Assembly (NCBI GenBank): GCA_029891345.1
Contig: CM057009.1
Coordinates: 311,836,166 to 311,900,165, forward strand
DNA: 64,000 bases
Direction of reading: 5' to 3'
Source of the DNA: Dryococelus australis
Lineage: Eukaryota > Arthropoda > Insecta > Phasmatodea > Phasmatidae
The notes under the pieces are model-generated. The model worked only from the letters and a program-made list of their open reading frames with translations, did no database searches and was not told the DNA's origin. Positions 22,186-33,480 of the stretch are shown here, piece by piece. The position numbers and the translations under genes are program-made. Numbering within the stretch: position 1 is the first letter of the stretch; every line of letters starts with the position of its first letter.

Positions 22186-23900
22186 AAATGCGTTGCTTCA
22201 TTTACGAACAGTCTCACAAGCACCAAAAGGACAAACTTTAATGCCGCATATTTCTCCGCCATTTACGACGCACTCTACTGTTTCAACATTTCCTCTGTTA
22301 GAAGTACATGGTCCCGTACTTTTTTTTTTTTTTTTTTTGCGTTTGAGCCACAGCGATAAGGGCGACAATAACAAGCGCGCCCAGCGATCCATCGCCCATA
22401 CGCGCAAGGCGCTGAACCGACGTGCAATGCTTCCGTCATTAAGCTATTCTATGTTTATAAGATCTGTAACAGCGCGACTTCTTCGCACGCAATGAAAGCC
22501 CACAGATGTTATTAAGACTGCACCGTGGTAATTTCTTCTTACCGCTTAAGGAAATTCGGATCTCAAGACCTCGTTTTAAGAGCCGTCTAAATATCTTCAC
22601 TCACGCACGCTTAAAGAAATGCGCACGTGACCTCTTAATATGCGACCTATTTACCAATGTCCCGGTTTTCAATCTTAGAATACACTTAATATAGTAAAAA
22701 ATCAGAAACGTACGCTTTTAGATTGATGGTTCTTTTTTTCTTGGAACAAGTTCTATTGCCGTCATATCTACACGTAAACGCATAAATGACGGACGTACAG
22801 AAAAAAAACGTCAGGGCACTTGACGGGCAACTTAGCAGATAATCAGTAAACATTAGGCACGGTCATCGCTAGTGACTGAGTAAAAAGAATCGAGTTACAG
22901 AACCCACATATGGTAACAATTTTCACTCCTCCACAATGACAACGCTCTTGATACTGGCGAACAAATCTTTTAAGTCCAGAAATTTTGTCGGTCTCAGACA
23001 CAGGTGAGCTAGAACTCATTATCATTCATATACTTCACCTTCAACTATTTGTTTATTATAGTCCATTCACGGATATTTCCAACTTTTCTTTAGTCCCGCT
23101 AATCTTCCGCTTTCATTATATTCCTCCTCTTTTGCAAACAAAGCTTAATCAATGCTATAAAACTGCACCGAAGTTATACTTTAATAATACTTTCCATAAT
23201 TAATGTACCTTACTGTGCAATACAAAACACCTATTTAGCCCTGTTCTTATTTATATTATTATAAATTAAATATAATTATTTATATAAATATAATTTGAAG
23301 TTAAAATAACAAAAAGGACTATACTTTCTTGTTAAAAACCAGTACACTCTAAATGGGAATCAATTATTTTTTTACTGATTGTCAGTTGGAACTGCTCCAT
23401 CCGGAATCAGTAGAAAAAGAAAACTGCTAATCTCTTCAGTTAAATGAAATCCACTAATACAAACAGTAGAAAATCACTTATTTATAGTCGATTAATTAAA
23501 AGCAGAGAAATTTAAAACCGTGCATTAAGGTTTGAAATAAATTAAGTACAATTATTTTGTAGCAAAACAAAATTATTACATGTACAACGAAATTTTGGAA
23601 GTGGCTGGTATCGAACCACCACCGCAAAACGCAACACAACACATTATATACATATACATACACCATATACATATTACATGGGAAGATTTTTCAAAGGTTT
23701 GATACAAAAATAGTGAGCAAACTGCGAACTCACCCAAGATCAGGCAGCACTGCATTACGTTATTTCTTCGTTGCATGCTTGTTACTGACTCGAAGCCATT
23801 CAAGTGCTGTATTAGAAACCTTGACCTAAAGGGAAGCGTAGCCAACACTTCTACTTGTTTCAAGTATAGCTAGTCGCGAAATAAATCTGCGATATGTGCA
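22186..23900. other. Intergenic stretch without recognised genes
   Basis: It contains an 18-base T run at 22321 and a tRNA-like B box on minus (GGTTCGATACC near 23610, part of a possible decayed SINE). ORFs here are short and without motifs. Confidence 0.5.
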
Positions 23901-23989
23901 TAACCCTGCACATATTACGACCATGTTTTCCTTACTCCAGTTAGATAAGCATAGACACCAAAGATAAGCATATTAACACCTGTAAAAAA

Positions 23990-24480
23990 TGTCATTGAGA
24001 ATATGATAGAACCCGTTATGCCTTTAAAAAAATATATACTCTGCGAATGTGGAAAATATGTTTGTAAGACAAATCTTGAAAAGCAACTAAACACTAAATT
24101 ACGCAACACAGCTTTAGATATTCTAAATGAAACTTAGCACGATAAATACCCAACAAAGACATGCGTAGCATGAAAGAGAAAAATATCTATTGATTAATTT
24201 TATCCTCATAAAGTTATTTTAGACAAAAATACAAAAAATTGTAAAAATTGTTTCAGGAAATACGGTAAAAATCACTATGCCTTAATAAAGAGAAAGTACT
24301 ATGCGAATGTGGAAAATATCTTTATAATACTCAACTTAAAAAGCATAAAAAATAAAAAGAGCAAATCGTACAATACAGTAGTAGGTATTTTAAATTAAAC
24401 TCAACAAGAAAATTACCCAACAAAGCCATGTACAGTATGCAATGAGAATAAATATATATACAATTATTTTCTTATAATAA
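23990..24480 (+). pseudogene. Two-module Cys/Lys-rich zinc-finger-like remnant upstream of PolB
   Basis: Two diverged modules repeat about 260 bp apart. Each carries LCECGKY or its shifted equivalent, a following basic KxxLxKx stretch, an ILNxT segment, and YPTKxCxxC (near 24035-24165 and 24300-24440). The C-x-C, then C-x2-C arrangement suggests a degenerate zinc-binding repeat. It could be an accessory gene of Polinton 2 or unrelated. Stops are frequent. Confidence 0.35.
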
Positions 24481-24874
24481 AACTTGTAACGACAAACATA
24501 CAACTATATGTAAAAAAATTTTTTTTTTTAGTGAATATCTTAAAAATTATCGTCTCAACAAAAAGTTACCTAGTTAAAAACGATGTCGTTACTATTAATA
24601 ATTTAATCGGTTGTTCTATTTTATTCCATAATTTTTATTATTCTCATATTTCTCATTTTACATTTCACAATTAAAATTTTTTTCTTACCAAATAAATACT
24701 AGCGAACAATCTTGCACTTGAGTTGGGCGAGAAGAGTGTACGCAAGTCGAGAGCTATTGCTAAAAACTTAAAATTAAATATTGGTACAATGTAAGGAATG
24801 CTGATTTAATTACATCTATTATACCATTTTTATAGATCAACAAAGGAAAAGAACTTTCAAATTTACCCTTTTCA

Positions 24875-24875
24875 A

Positions 24876-24907
<32 letters not shown>
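24875..24907. repeat. Poly-A run
   Basis: An A run of about 30 bases. It may be the tail of a lost retroposon or simple slippage. Confidence 0.9.
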
Positions 24908-24909
<2 letters not shown>

Positions 24910-25039
24910 AAAAATATTTCCTTTTTCTAATCACTATTTGTTAAACCAAGAAATAAAAGTAACCAAAATTTAACTTTTTCAAAACCCGAATTAAAGAGGA
25001 AAATAAAAGTTTAGATCAAATTGATTTTTCTTTAAACAA

Positions 25040-28000
25040 AACAATTTTAACGAGCGCATGGAAAGGAGAAATCCCTTTGAAATTCGTGAAATTAGTCGTA
25101 ATTTAATTGACAACTTCAACATTTGCAAACCAAATACGTTATTCGCAAAAATAATTTACAAGGCGATTCGATAGAAAAATTAATACTGTTCATGCAACAA
25201 TGAAAGCAGTAAAAAAATTAACTGGTTATAAACAAGGCGATCAAATAAGAATATATGCAAATAAATATACATTTCACCATACAATTTCGGCTGCTAGAAA
25301 AAACTATTTAAACGCCGAAAATTTACTTAATCAAATTGAGTGTTATTTACATGCAACGAAAATGTAGACATAAATGAAACTACTATCGATAATGATATCT
25401 ACAAAGTACCCAGTGGTAAGATGCAAGAGGCAAAAAAAACTGTCAATTGAACAAAAGATATAAAGGCAAAACAATGTATTGCTAAAATTAACAATGATGA
25501 TAATTTATGTGGTCCGAGGGCAATAATTACTGCTTTAACATGCGAAACTAATGTCATTTCGGACAGAGAACTAACGATTAATGAACTTATTTACATTAGA
25601 AAAGGAAGAAAATTACAAGGAGAATTGGTTCATGAACTTTGCGTACGAAAAGGTAAGAGTTGTGATATCGGTTTCAGTTTGGAAGATATTATGGATGCAG
25701 AAAATTTTCTAAATGTTCAAATTAAAGTTGTTTAAACTGCACAATTCAATAGAAATAATACATTCTCGAACAAAAAAAAAAAATCAACAACTATTTATTT
25801 ATATCTACACGACGAACAATATGATGTAATTAATAGTATGAAAGCATTTTTTGGTAGTGCTTATTATTGTAAAAATTGTGACAAGCCATACAATTATAAA
25901 GATCAACATGAGTGTGAGAAAAATAATAAATATATATGTAATCTGTGAAGAACCCCACAACACAAAAAGGTTTGGGAAGGTGAAGATCGTATTAGAATAT
26001 ATTGTCAAATATGTAATACATATTGTTTTGGACAGGGATGTTTTACTAATCATGATGCTGTGTGTAAGACGGTTGTTACAAAATATGGTTGAGAAATAAA
26101 AAAACACGAATGTGATTACGCCAAATGTTGGAATTGCGAGGAAATGGTGAAAACTGATGAACATAAATGTTATATGCAAGAGAAGTCTCAAAAAGGTGGT
26201 TTTTGTACAAAAGCTTGTACTTGTAATGGGCGAAACAAGAAAAAATATATCAATTGTTCTTACGAAAAAAATACTTTTTTGACTACGAAGCCACACAAGC
26301 TACTGGTTTTCATACAGCAAACTTTTTATCTGTTCAAGATTTTGAAGGAAACAAAATACATTTATGGCAAGCAATTCCAAAGGCTACGATTCATATTTTA
26401 TTTTACACTATTGTGTTAGATACAGTATAAAGCCTCAAACAACCTACGAAGGTTAAAAAATTATGGCATTTCCGAGTCTAAATATCAAAATAATTGATAG
26501 TATAAACTTTATTCAAGGAAGTCTTGCAACATTTCCCAAAACATTTGATTTAAAAGAGCTTAAAAAGGGATATTTTCCACACTTTTTCAATAAACCAGAA
26601 AATCTAAATTATGTAGGTCAAATACCTGCTACAAAATACTATGAAGTCAATACAATGAAGGAAGAACAATAAAAAGACTTTTTTAAGTGGCTTGCTGAAA
26701 AAGTGAAAGCATATTATATTTTCGATTTCAAAAAAGGAGTTATTGAATATTGTGAGTCCGATGTTGATAATTTAAGACGAGGTTGTCTTAAATTTACAGA
26801 ATATTTTCCAGAAATAGCAAATCTAGATCAATTTTTCTACATAACAATCGCAGGTGTTTGTATGGCTGTTTATAGATAAACATTTCTTATTAACAATGCT
26901 ATTGCAGTAGTTAGGGGTTAAAGATAATAAAAAAGGAATATTTATTAAAGAATCAATTTCGTGGTTAAATACATTTCCAAATGTTCGAAACGCATTAAAT
27001 GGTGTAGAAGTTACTATTTGTGGAGCAAAAGTTGATGGTTATGATAACAAAACTAAAACAATATATCAATATCATGGCTGTTTTTATCATGGTTGTTCTA
27101 ATTGTTATTCACCAGACACAATAAATAATTGTAACAATGAAAGTATGAATGATTTTCTTTCTAAAACAATAAAATCAAACAACAATTTTAAGACAAAATG
27201 ATTACAAAGTAAAGGAAGTGTGGACTTGCAAATGAAAAAAAAAACCGATTTTATATTAAGGTAATTTAGAAAAAAACTAAAAATGTAATAGAACCATTAC
27301 AACCTAGAGATGCATTTTTTGGCGCAAGAACCAATACTTCAAAATAAAAAGTTTCAGGACAAAAGTTAAGATATGTAGTTTATATCCAACAGTGATATTT
27401 TATGATTATTTCCCAGTTGGTCACCCGATTAAATTTTTTAACTCTAGCAATTAAGACGAATATTGGTTTAGGGGTGGTCAAATATAAAGTTATAACACAA
27501 CGAAATTTATATCATCCAGTACTTTCTATTAGACAAGAAATATTATTCTTTACTTTATGTTCAAAATGTGTTGTATAGAAAAAAGGAGAATAATCATAGT
27601 GATGAAGAAAGATCAATAAATGGTACTTGGACTACATTAGAACTAAATAAAGCTTTCGAAAAAAGGTTACAAATTACTTAAAATGCACGAAGTTTGGCAT
27701 TTCAAACAAAAAAGTAATAAGATGTTTAAAACTCCATTAAAACATTTATGAAAATAAATATAGAAACTAGTCCATGGGACGAAGATTACAAATCAAAATG
27801 TGAATATATTCTTGTTATTAAAAAAAGAAAAAAATATCGATTTAAACATCGAATATATTGAACAACATCCAGGGAAACATTCCGTCGCCAAAATTTGTTT
27901 AAATTAACTTTGGGGGGAAATTTGGGATGAGACAACATTTAACACAAACAGAATATATTACTGATCCAACTCGTTGGTACGAATTGTTATTAGACGATCG

Positions 28001-28540
28001 AATAGAAATAAATAATGTTGTTTATATAAATAACAAAATAATTGAAGTTCCATATAAATACAATGATAGTTATGTAGAAAATAGCACAGCAACAAATATA
28101 TTTATAGCATCTTTTACTACTTCAAATGCTACATTACATTTATATGAAACATTAGCTAAATTAGGCGATAAAGTAGTATATTATGATACAGATAGCGCAG
28201 TTTACATTGATGATGGTAAAAATACTTTTGAAACAGGATGTATGTTAGACGAATGAAAATACGATTATTGAAAAAATGATTATGGTATAATTGGATAAGT
28301 ACTGGTCCAAAAAGCTATGGATATGAAACATTTTTGGAAAACAAGTTACAAAAATGAAAGGCTTCGCTCTAAATAACGAAAATGCTTTACAATTGAATAT
28401 GAAATCGATGAGTGAATTAGTACAAAAAACTAAGAAAAATGTGATTATAAAAAACAATATGATAACAAGAAATAAGAAAACAAAAAATTTGGTGAATATA
28501 TGGCAAAAGAATTTAATTTTGACTATGACAAATGAATGAT
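25040..28540 (+). pseudogene. Polinton 2 protein-primed DNA polymerase B
   Basis: Family B polymerase motifs occur in the right order across shifting frames. N-terminal block LTGYKQGDQIRIYANKYTFH near 25220; CKNCDKPYNYKDQHEC zinc-binding block near 25869; exonuclease motif FFDYEATQATGFHT near 26277; Exo II-III region with YCESDVDNL near 26747; the Polinton-specific YQYHGCFYHGC near 27064; RDAFFGARTN near 27310; KFGMRQHLTQTEY near 27920; and the catalytic YYDTDSA near 28177. The last two are in a 109-codon open frame (27927-28256). A C-terminal GPKSYGYETF block follows. It would replicate the element from a terminal protein. More than a dozen stops and shifts make it dead, although the catalytic residues I can see are intact. 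Confidence 0.9.
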
Positions 28541-28704
28541 TTGAATGAAAGATATGATATTATATAATCATTACCATAGGGATATTAAACAAATAATTTG
28601 TATTATTATAGCATTTGGTTTCATGTTTGAAAGCATCCCTACTTTAGGGGCGGTTCTATGTTCAGTAAATGTATTTTTATCATCATTATCAACATATTTC
28701 TATA
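28541..28704. other. Short AT-rich spacer between convergent genes
   Basis: It separates the PolB 3' end from the 3' end of the minus-strand capsid gene. No feature is seen. Confidence 0.5.
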
Positions 28705-29395
28705 TTATTTTTTAAATGTCTTTAATTTCCAAATAAATGTCAATATCAGGACCATTAAAATCAATAATTTTCCATTTTTATCCCTAATTTCTAAGACAAT
28801 TAAATTAAACTGGTCATTATTTGTTCTATGAAAAATTGGATATGCTGGTTCATAAATAAAATAATCTCTAAAATCCAAACATAAATTTGGCAGAAAACTA
28901 GCAATTATATCAGTTTCTAAATGATTAGATACATCATATTGTATGAACATATCATAACCTAAATTAAAATTAACATTTATTGATATAAAAGAATTAAAAT
29001 TAGGTAATTTACTACCTATGACAATTTTTACTTTTTTAATAAGCATATATATTTTAAAACCAAGCATATCAGATGATCGAACATCTAATTTAATATCAAA
29101 CTTAGATTTGATAGATATTATATATTTCAATATTTGTTGAAAATGGTTAAATCGAATTTACAGTTTCTTTTAACGATTCGATATTGCATTGACCTCTAAA
29201 AATAGTTATAACTACATTCTTATCAACAACAGCACTCATTTTTTCAATTGTTGTTATTGTACTTTTGTTTATATTTGGTGCTAAAATTTTTGTATGATAA
29301 CTAATAAAAACTGTCGATTTTTCACTATGGACAATATCATAATGATTTTTTTCTTAAGTATGGAATTTTTTTGCTAACTTAAATACTTTATTCTC
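28705..29395 (-). pseudogene. Polinton 2 penton-like minor capsid protein candidate
   Basis: A 141-codon open frame (29130-28705) contains SSDMLGFKIYMLIKK, a mid-protein YDMFIQYDVSNHLETDIIA block, EPAYPIFHR and LEIRDKNGKL near the C-terminus. I recognise the order LGF, then xVYxDxVxxxxVGDxxxxLLR, then YxPV, then IxIRDxxGxxxxF from a conserved Polinton/adintovirus protein regarded as the penton or minor jelly-roll capsid protein. Upstream, after a shift near 29140, another frame (EKMSAVVDKNVVITIFRG) probably gives the N-terminal half. The protein is about 235 residues if joined. The family call is by recollection of motifs and needs a profile search. Confidence 0.55.
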
Positions 29396-29399
29396 CATT

Positions 29400-30098
29400 C
29401 ATTTTCATTACCCTAAAAAGTTGATTGGGGTGTTTGTGTTCTTATTTCAGAAGAAAACTCAAAAAACAAAAAGAATGGAGAACTATTGCCTAATGACAGA
29501 GCAATAGTAGTTGGGCATAGCAATTGTGAAAACTAATTTGATAAATTTTATTTATAAGATAGCATGATTAAATTTGAATAAATTGTATGTTTGTTCAAAA
29601 AGCTTGAATCAACCCACATCTATTATGTTACAAAATGATTTTGATGAGGCATTAAAAATATAAAATGTTAAAGAATAAATGGCATATTTTAAAATGATAA
29701 TGATGAAATGATTCATTTAGATCAGTGTGAAAACGAATCTGTAATTGTGTTTGACTATGTTATTTTAGACAATCAAGATATAATTTGCGAATTTTTTACT
29801 AGAGGAATACACAAAAAAATATAGATGTATATTATATAGCTCAAACACTTTCAGAAGTACCTAAACAATTGGTAAGAGATAATACGAATTCTTGTGTATA
29901 TTTAGACAAGATGACACTAACTTAAAACATATTTATAATGATTTTGGTGGTGGTAATATGTCTTATGAAAAATTTAAAGAAATTTGTTCATGTTCAAAAT
30001 GTTTAGAGGAAGATTATGGTTTTATTCCTATAGATCTGAGTTGAAAAATTAGAGATAGTAAGTATAGAAATAAAATCGAACACTTTATTAAATTTTAA
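29400..30098 (+). pseudogene. Polinton 2 FtsK/HerA-type packaging ATPase
   Basis: The start region reads LLPNDRAIVVGHSNCEN near 29485-29535, where the P-loop Gly-Lys-Thr has been lost. The C-terminal half is clear: SVIVFDYVILDNQDI (Walker B region) near 29730-29775, TRGIHKNIDVYYIAQTLSEV near 29800-29860, PKQLVRDN near 29862-29885, LKHIYNDFGGGNMSYEKFKEIC near 29922-29990, and a final GFIPIDL and KYRNKIEHFIKF. It ends at 30098, only a few bases from the convergent integrase stop at 30102. It matches the Polinton 1 ATPase in motif order (HIYNDH against HIYNDF). Confidence 0.8.
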
Positions 30099-30101
30099 AA
30101 T

Positions 30102-31110
30102 TTACAAAACATCTCTTTTATTAATCCAAGAGCTATGTGAGTAATCAAAACCTAACCATTTTACATAAATTTTCTCAGCTTTTGTGTTTAAGACTTGTCA
30201 ACCAAATATTCATCACGATAGTGTGATTTCATAATTTTGTATTCATAAAAACTACCTATTATTTCTTCTCCAATGGCATCTTTTAGTTTGTAAGTTGGAA
30301 AATCATAACTGAAAACCTCAAAAATAGTAAACAATTCTGTTGTCATAATAGCAGTATAACACTTTTCAAAAATTTGTTTACTCATTCTCACGTGGACAAT
30401 ATTACCAGCTTTATATTTCGGTTTAGTAAACATATTCGCAAAATCTTATCTTAATTTTTTTCATTTTTTTTTACTAACTTCGATTGGCTTCATACCAATA
30501 GTTCCATGTTTTGAATTATTGGATTCTTTCACTAAATCTTCAAATATATCCATTTATAATTTCCATTCAAAGCAAATTTCCTCCACATCATATTTTTCAA
30601 AGTTAATTTAAGTCTTTCTACAACACTAGCTTTTATTTCAGAAAATAAAGAATAATGTTTGATGTTATATTTTTGCATAAGGTCTTTCAATCTTTTATTA
30701 TAAAATTCTGAACCATTATTGCTTTGTAAATAATTTGGTTTTTCTTTTAGTTAATATAGATTCTAAACCATCTACTATGTTTTTGGCAGTTTTTATCTTT
30801 AATTGGTATAGCGAATGCATGTTTTGAGAAAACATTAATAATTGTCATAAAATATTTATATCCTTTATTTTTATAAGATATACCTTTTAAATTTCCAGTA
30901 TCCATCTAGACAAGATCAATTAACCATAATTCATCAATTCCATATGAAAGTACTTTTCCTCTTGGAAAATTTCTTCTTGTTGGCTTATATAAAACATTAA
31001 TTATTCCTTCTCTTGCATTGGAATTTTTTTTTCAAATATTGATTTATTAGAATTACACATTGAACATTTACTTTTCTGAACTAATCGTTCATTTTTAGTA
31101 TTTTCAATTT
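30102..31110 (-). pseudogene. Polinton 2 retrovirus-type integrase with chromodomain
   Basis: On minus: a zinc-binding remnant CSMCNSN near 31070, then DELWLIDLV near 30930 (first Asp kept, followed by a stop), NKGYKYFMTIINVFSKHAFA near 30870-30810, QSNNGSEFYNKRL near 30720-30682 (second catalytic position reads Asn), and EIKASVVERL near 30645-30615 (Glu kept). The open frame 30433-30188 covers the SH3-like part (KYKAGNIVHVRMSKQIFEK) and the chromodomain start DEYLVDK. A frameshift leads to KIYVKWLGFDYSHSSW and a stop at 30102. About 330 residues originally. Confidence 0.85.
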
Positions 31111-31117
31111 TATATTA

Positions 31118-31420
31118 TTATTTTTTGCGACTTTCTTGCACTTCGAACACCAAGTATTCTCTATTTGATAGCAAAAAAAATAAATGATTATATTGCATTA
31201 CTATTCCTATCATTATATTTACAGCATCATCATATTCAGGTTTTTTTAAAGTTAAATTATCACCTCTTTTAATATCAAAGGGCTTACTGTAATCTATTTT
31301 GTAGTCCCTTAATAACTGGTATAGTATCATCAGGTAAAAAATTATCAGTTAAAGTAATTATTTTGTAAACAGTACAATCCAACACAAAAGTAAAGAAAGG
31401 CATTTCATTATCTAAGTGAA
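31118..31420 (-). pseudogene. Small unknown Polinton 2 ORF
   Basis: A 70-codon frame (31330-31118) begins MILYQLLRDYKIDYSKPFD and includes NIMIGIVMQYNHLFFLLSNR. It sits between the fibre-like gene and the integrase on the same strand. Upstream in other frames the sequence continues with DNELPFFTFVLDCTV-like residues, so the gene was probably longer. I do not recognise it. Confidence 0.4.
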
Positions 31421-31429
31421 AACATTCTT

Positions 31430-32115
31430 ATTTAAAAGTCAATTTACAGAAAAATAAAATATGTATGATTTTTCTTCAACTTTCGAGTTAAGAAGTGTAT
31501 CAGAGTAATTCACGACTGCTTGGATTAAATTTTGCAATTCATTGTCTGTTCCATTGTTATTGTATTTTGAAAATATATCCTTTTTTAATGTAGTGCATAC
31601 CAAATCTAAATCTGACATTAAGGCATAATCAGAAGCAATAGTATTATATCTTATTCCTACATCTTTTTTTAAAGCGTAGTCAGAAACTATAGTTTTATAT
31701 TTTGAATCTACATCTTTTTAAAATGTATGCTTCACATTATTTAATCGTTATATATAATCGGCAACAGTATTGCTGATTGTAAATATATATCTTCTATTGG
31801 AGCATAATAAGTTATTTGTTTATCAAAAATCTTCTATTGACTGCATCTTTATCATCTCTAGGATCATCTATATTAACAACTCTATGCCCTAAAAAAGAAA
31901 CATAAGTTTTTGTCTAATCAAAGCAAGTGCTTATTTTACTTTGTATATCAGAAACACCTGAATTGTATTGACAATCTACATATTATTTTTAATCATTATC
32001 AGAAGCAATAGTTTTATATTTTTAATCTACATCCATTTTCAAAGTGAAAGCACTAGTGTCAAAACTTTATTTAAAGATTTGATTAATGGTTTCCCAAATA
32101 TATTTGTCATTTACT
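31430..32115 (-). pseudogene. Polinton 2 fibre-like protein with repeated YxTIxSDYALKxD units
   Basis: Repeats on minus read KYKTIVSDYALKKDVGIRYN near 31705-31645, then TIASDYALMSDLDLVCTT near 31645-31590, and another TIASDND near 32010. The pattern of alternating hydrophobic residues with Asp and Lys at about 20-residue spacing looks like a trimeric coiled-coil or beta-fibre shaft, such as tail fibres. The last part (IFSKYNNNGTDNELQNLIQ near 31575-31520) may be the head or anchor. Many stops separate the pieces. Function as a virion fibre is inferred from repeat style and gene position only. Confidence 0.45.
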
Positions 32116-32139
32116 AACAAAAAAATTATATCGTTAAAT

Positions 32140-32440
32140 TTAAAATCTTTCGAAAAAAAGATGTAATACATTTAAACATAGATGTCCACAGATAACTGAA
32201 TCAAAATTATCAATTATATTATTATTGTAATAAATATTTATATTTTTAAAGTAATTAGTTAAGTTAGTAGGAATATTGTCTCCAAATGAGTCGAAATAGT
32301 AAACATCGTTATTTTCTTTAAACAGCAAACCCAATGAGCATCAGGATTTAATTAAATGTCAAAATTAACCACAGCACACTCATTTTTGTGAATACTTTTA
32401 GGTAATTCATCAATCATATAAACATGAAAATTTTAATATT
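32140..32440 (-). pseudogene. Polinton 2 adenain-like cysteine protease
   Basis: The catalytic order of the adenovirus protease family is visible: DAHW (His) near 32342-32331, VYYFDSFG (acidic residue) near 32303-32280, and CGHLCL (Cys) near 32193-32173, ending at 32140. The 64-codon frame 32334-32140 holds the last two motifs, and the His motif precedes it after a shift. An N-terminal block FHVYMIDELP lies near 32430. It would process capsid precursors during virion maturation. A stop at about 32353 and a frameshift before 32334 break it, although all three catalytic residues remain. Confidence 0.8.
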
Positions 32441-32509
32441 TAGTATTTATACAGGTTTTTCAATATAGATATTAGATAATGGGTATATATTCAATTAGTA
32501 TTGGTCTTC

Positions 32510-32890
32510 CCTTCTTTTTTTTACAACTACACCACTTCCTGCTTTATTCTCCATTGCTTAATTGTGTCTTTGCTGTTCTTCTAATTCTTTTTTATTTTTT
32601 CTAGTTTTTTCGACAGAATTATAAATTGTAGTAGCTACTCATGCTAAAGCACCAAGTCCTGTTAAAGCAGCAACTATGAGGGGAATAATTCCTCCATGGT
32701 GTAAACCATTTCCAGATTTTTCTTTGAGTATCTCTTTGAGTATTTGAAGTGCCAAAGTTAGTAAGAAACCTTTGCCCTCTTTAAATTCTTTATTTTTTTT
32801 CTCAAGTTGATCTTTTGTTAAAAATTTATCTATACCCAAATCTCTTAATTGATCAATGGGTATATAGAAAGTTAAGCTTTTTATCTTCAT
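32510..32890 (-). pseudogene. Polinton 2 hydrophobic pVI/pX-like capsid-associated protein
   Basis: The open frame 32890-32639 starts MKIKSLTFYIPIDQLRD and ends with GGIIPLIVAALTGLGALA, a Gly-rich hydrophobic helix like the membrane-active segments of adenovirus pVI/pX-type proteins. After the stop at 32639 the frame continues ATTIYNSVEKTRKNKKELEE, a basic tail. It follows the PLA2 gene with a 1-bp gap between ORFs, the same pairing as in Polinton 1. Confidence 0.6.
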
Positions 32891-33480
32891 TTATAAGTAA
32901 AAATAAATATAATTAATTAAAGATTTTATACCCCAACCTAATATTCTTTTTGTAAACATAGTTGAGGCAACAGCAGCAGAAGCAATTTTTTTACCAATTG
33001 GTGTATAATATAATAATATATCTAACATAATTTCTTTTACTCCTTTTTGTAAAATTTTGTCAGCGTTATGTCTAGATTCTAAATCGTAATGGTCTCTATA
33101 AGCAATATCGTGATATATGCATGCTTCATCTAATTTATTTATTCTTGTGTCTCCTCTTTCCAACATTTAATTTCATTTTGTAAAGGTCCACAATAATTAT
33201 AGCCTGGAAAATACATTTCGGGCAATTTAAATTGTTTAGTGCCCAGTTTGTTACGCTTCTACCATGATGTTCAGAATTCTAAAATGAATGTGGAATTACA
33301 TTTAAAACTCTTATAAGATATGGATTATCTTTTGGATTATTTATAACAAAATCATAATATTTATTGTTCAACATATTCATTATGCTCACTTTTTCATTGC
33401 AAAAATATTTATTTCCAGCATTTTCTTCGCCATGTATAACTAATAATTATATCAATTAAATTTCTAACATAATTCATCCA
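32891..33480 (-). pseudogene. Polinton 2 parvovirus-type phospholipase A2 protein
   Basis: The Ca2+ loop YNYCGP lies near 33202-33185 and the catalytic segment CIYHDIAY near 33121-33098, in a 91-codon frame (33166-32891) beginning MLERGDTRINKLDEA. A frameshift near 33172 separates loop and active site, close to where the Polinton 1 copy is also broken. Upstream on minus, blocks GEENAGNKYFCNEKVSIM near 33430-33375 and PHSF, HHGRSVTNWALN near 33280-33232 extend the N-terminus, so the protein was about 200 residues. His/Asp and the following Tyr are present. Likely a virion protein acting on endosomal membrane during entry, inferred from the parvovirus parallel. Confidence 0.75.

Noticed and set aside
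22198-22407. Lys-rich ORF on minus
   Set aside because: The lysine run comes from an 18-base T run; no homology or start context supports a gene.
23590-23640. tRNA gene or SINE on minus
   Set aside because: Only a B-box-like GGTTCGATACC is present, with no matching A box or known body.
25805-26296. 163-codon minus-strand ORF rich in Phe, Ile and Thr
   Set aside because: It lies opposite the PolB zinc-binding and exonuclease I region, whose motifs are on plus; it is a shadow despite its length.
28245-28457. Phe-rich minus-strand ORF
   Set aside because: It is the shadow of the PolB C-terminal coding frame.
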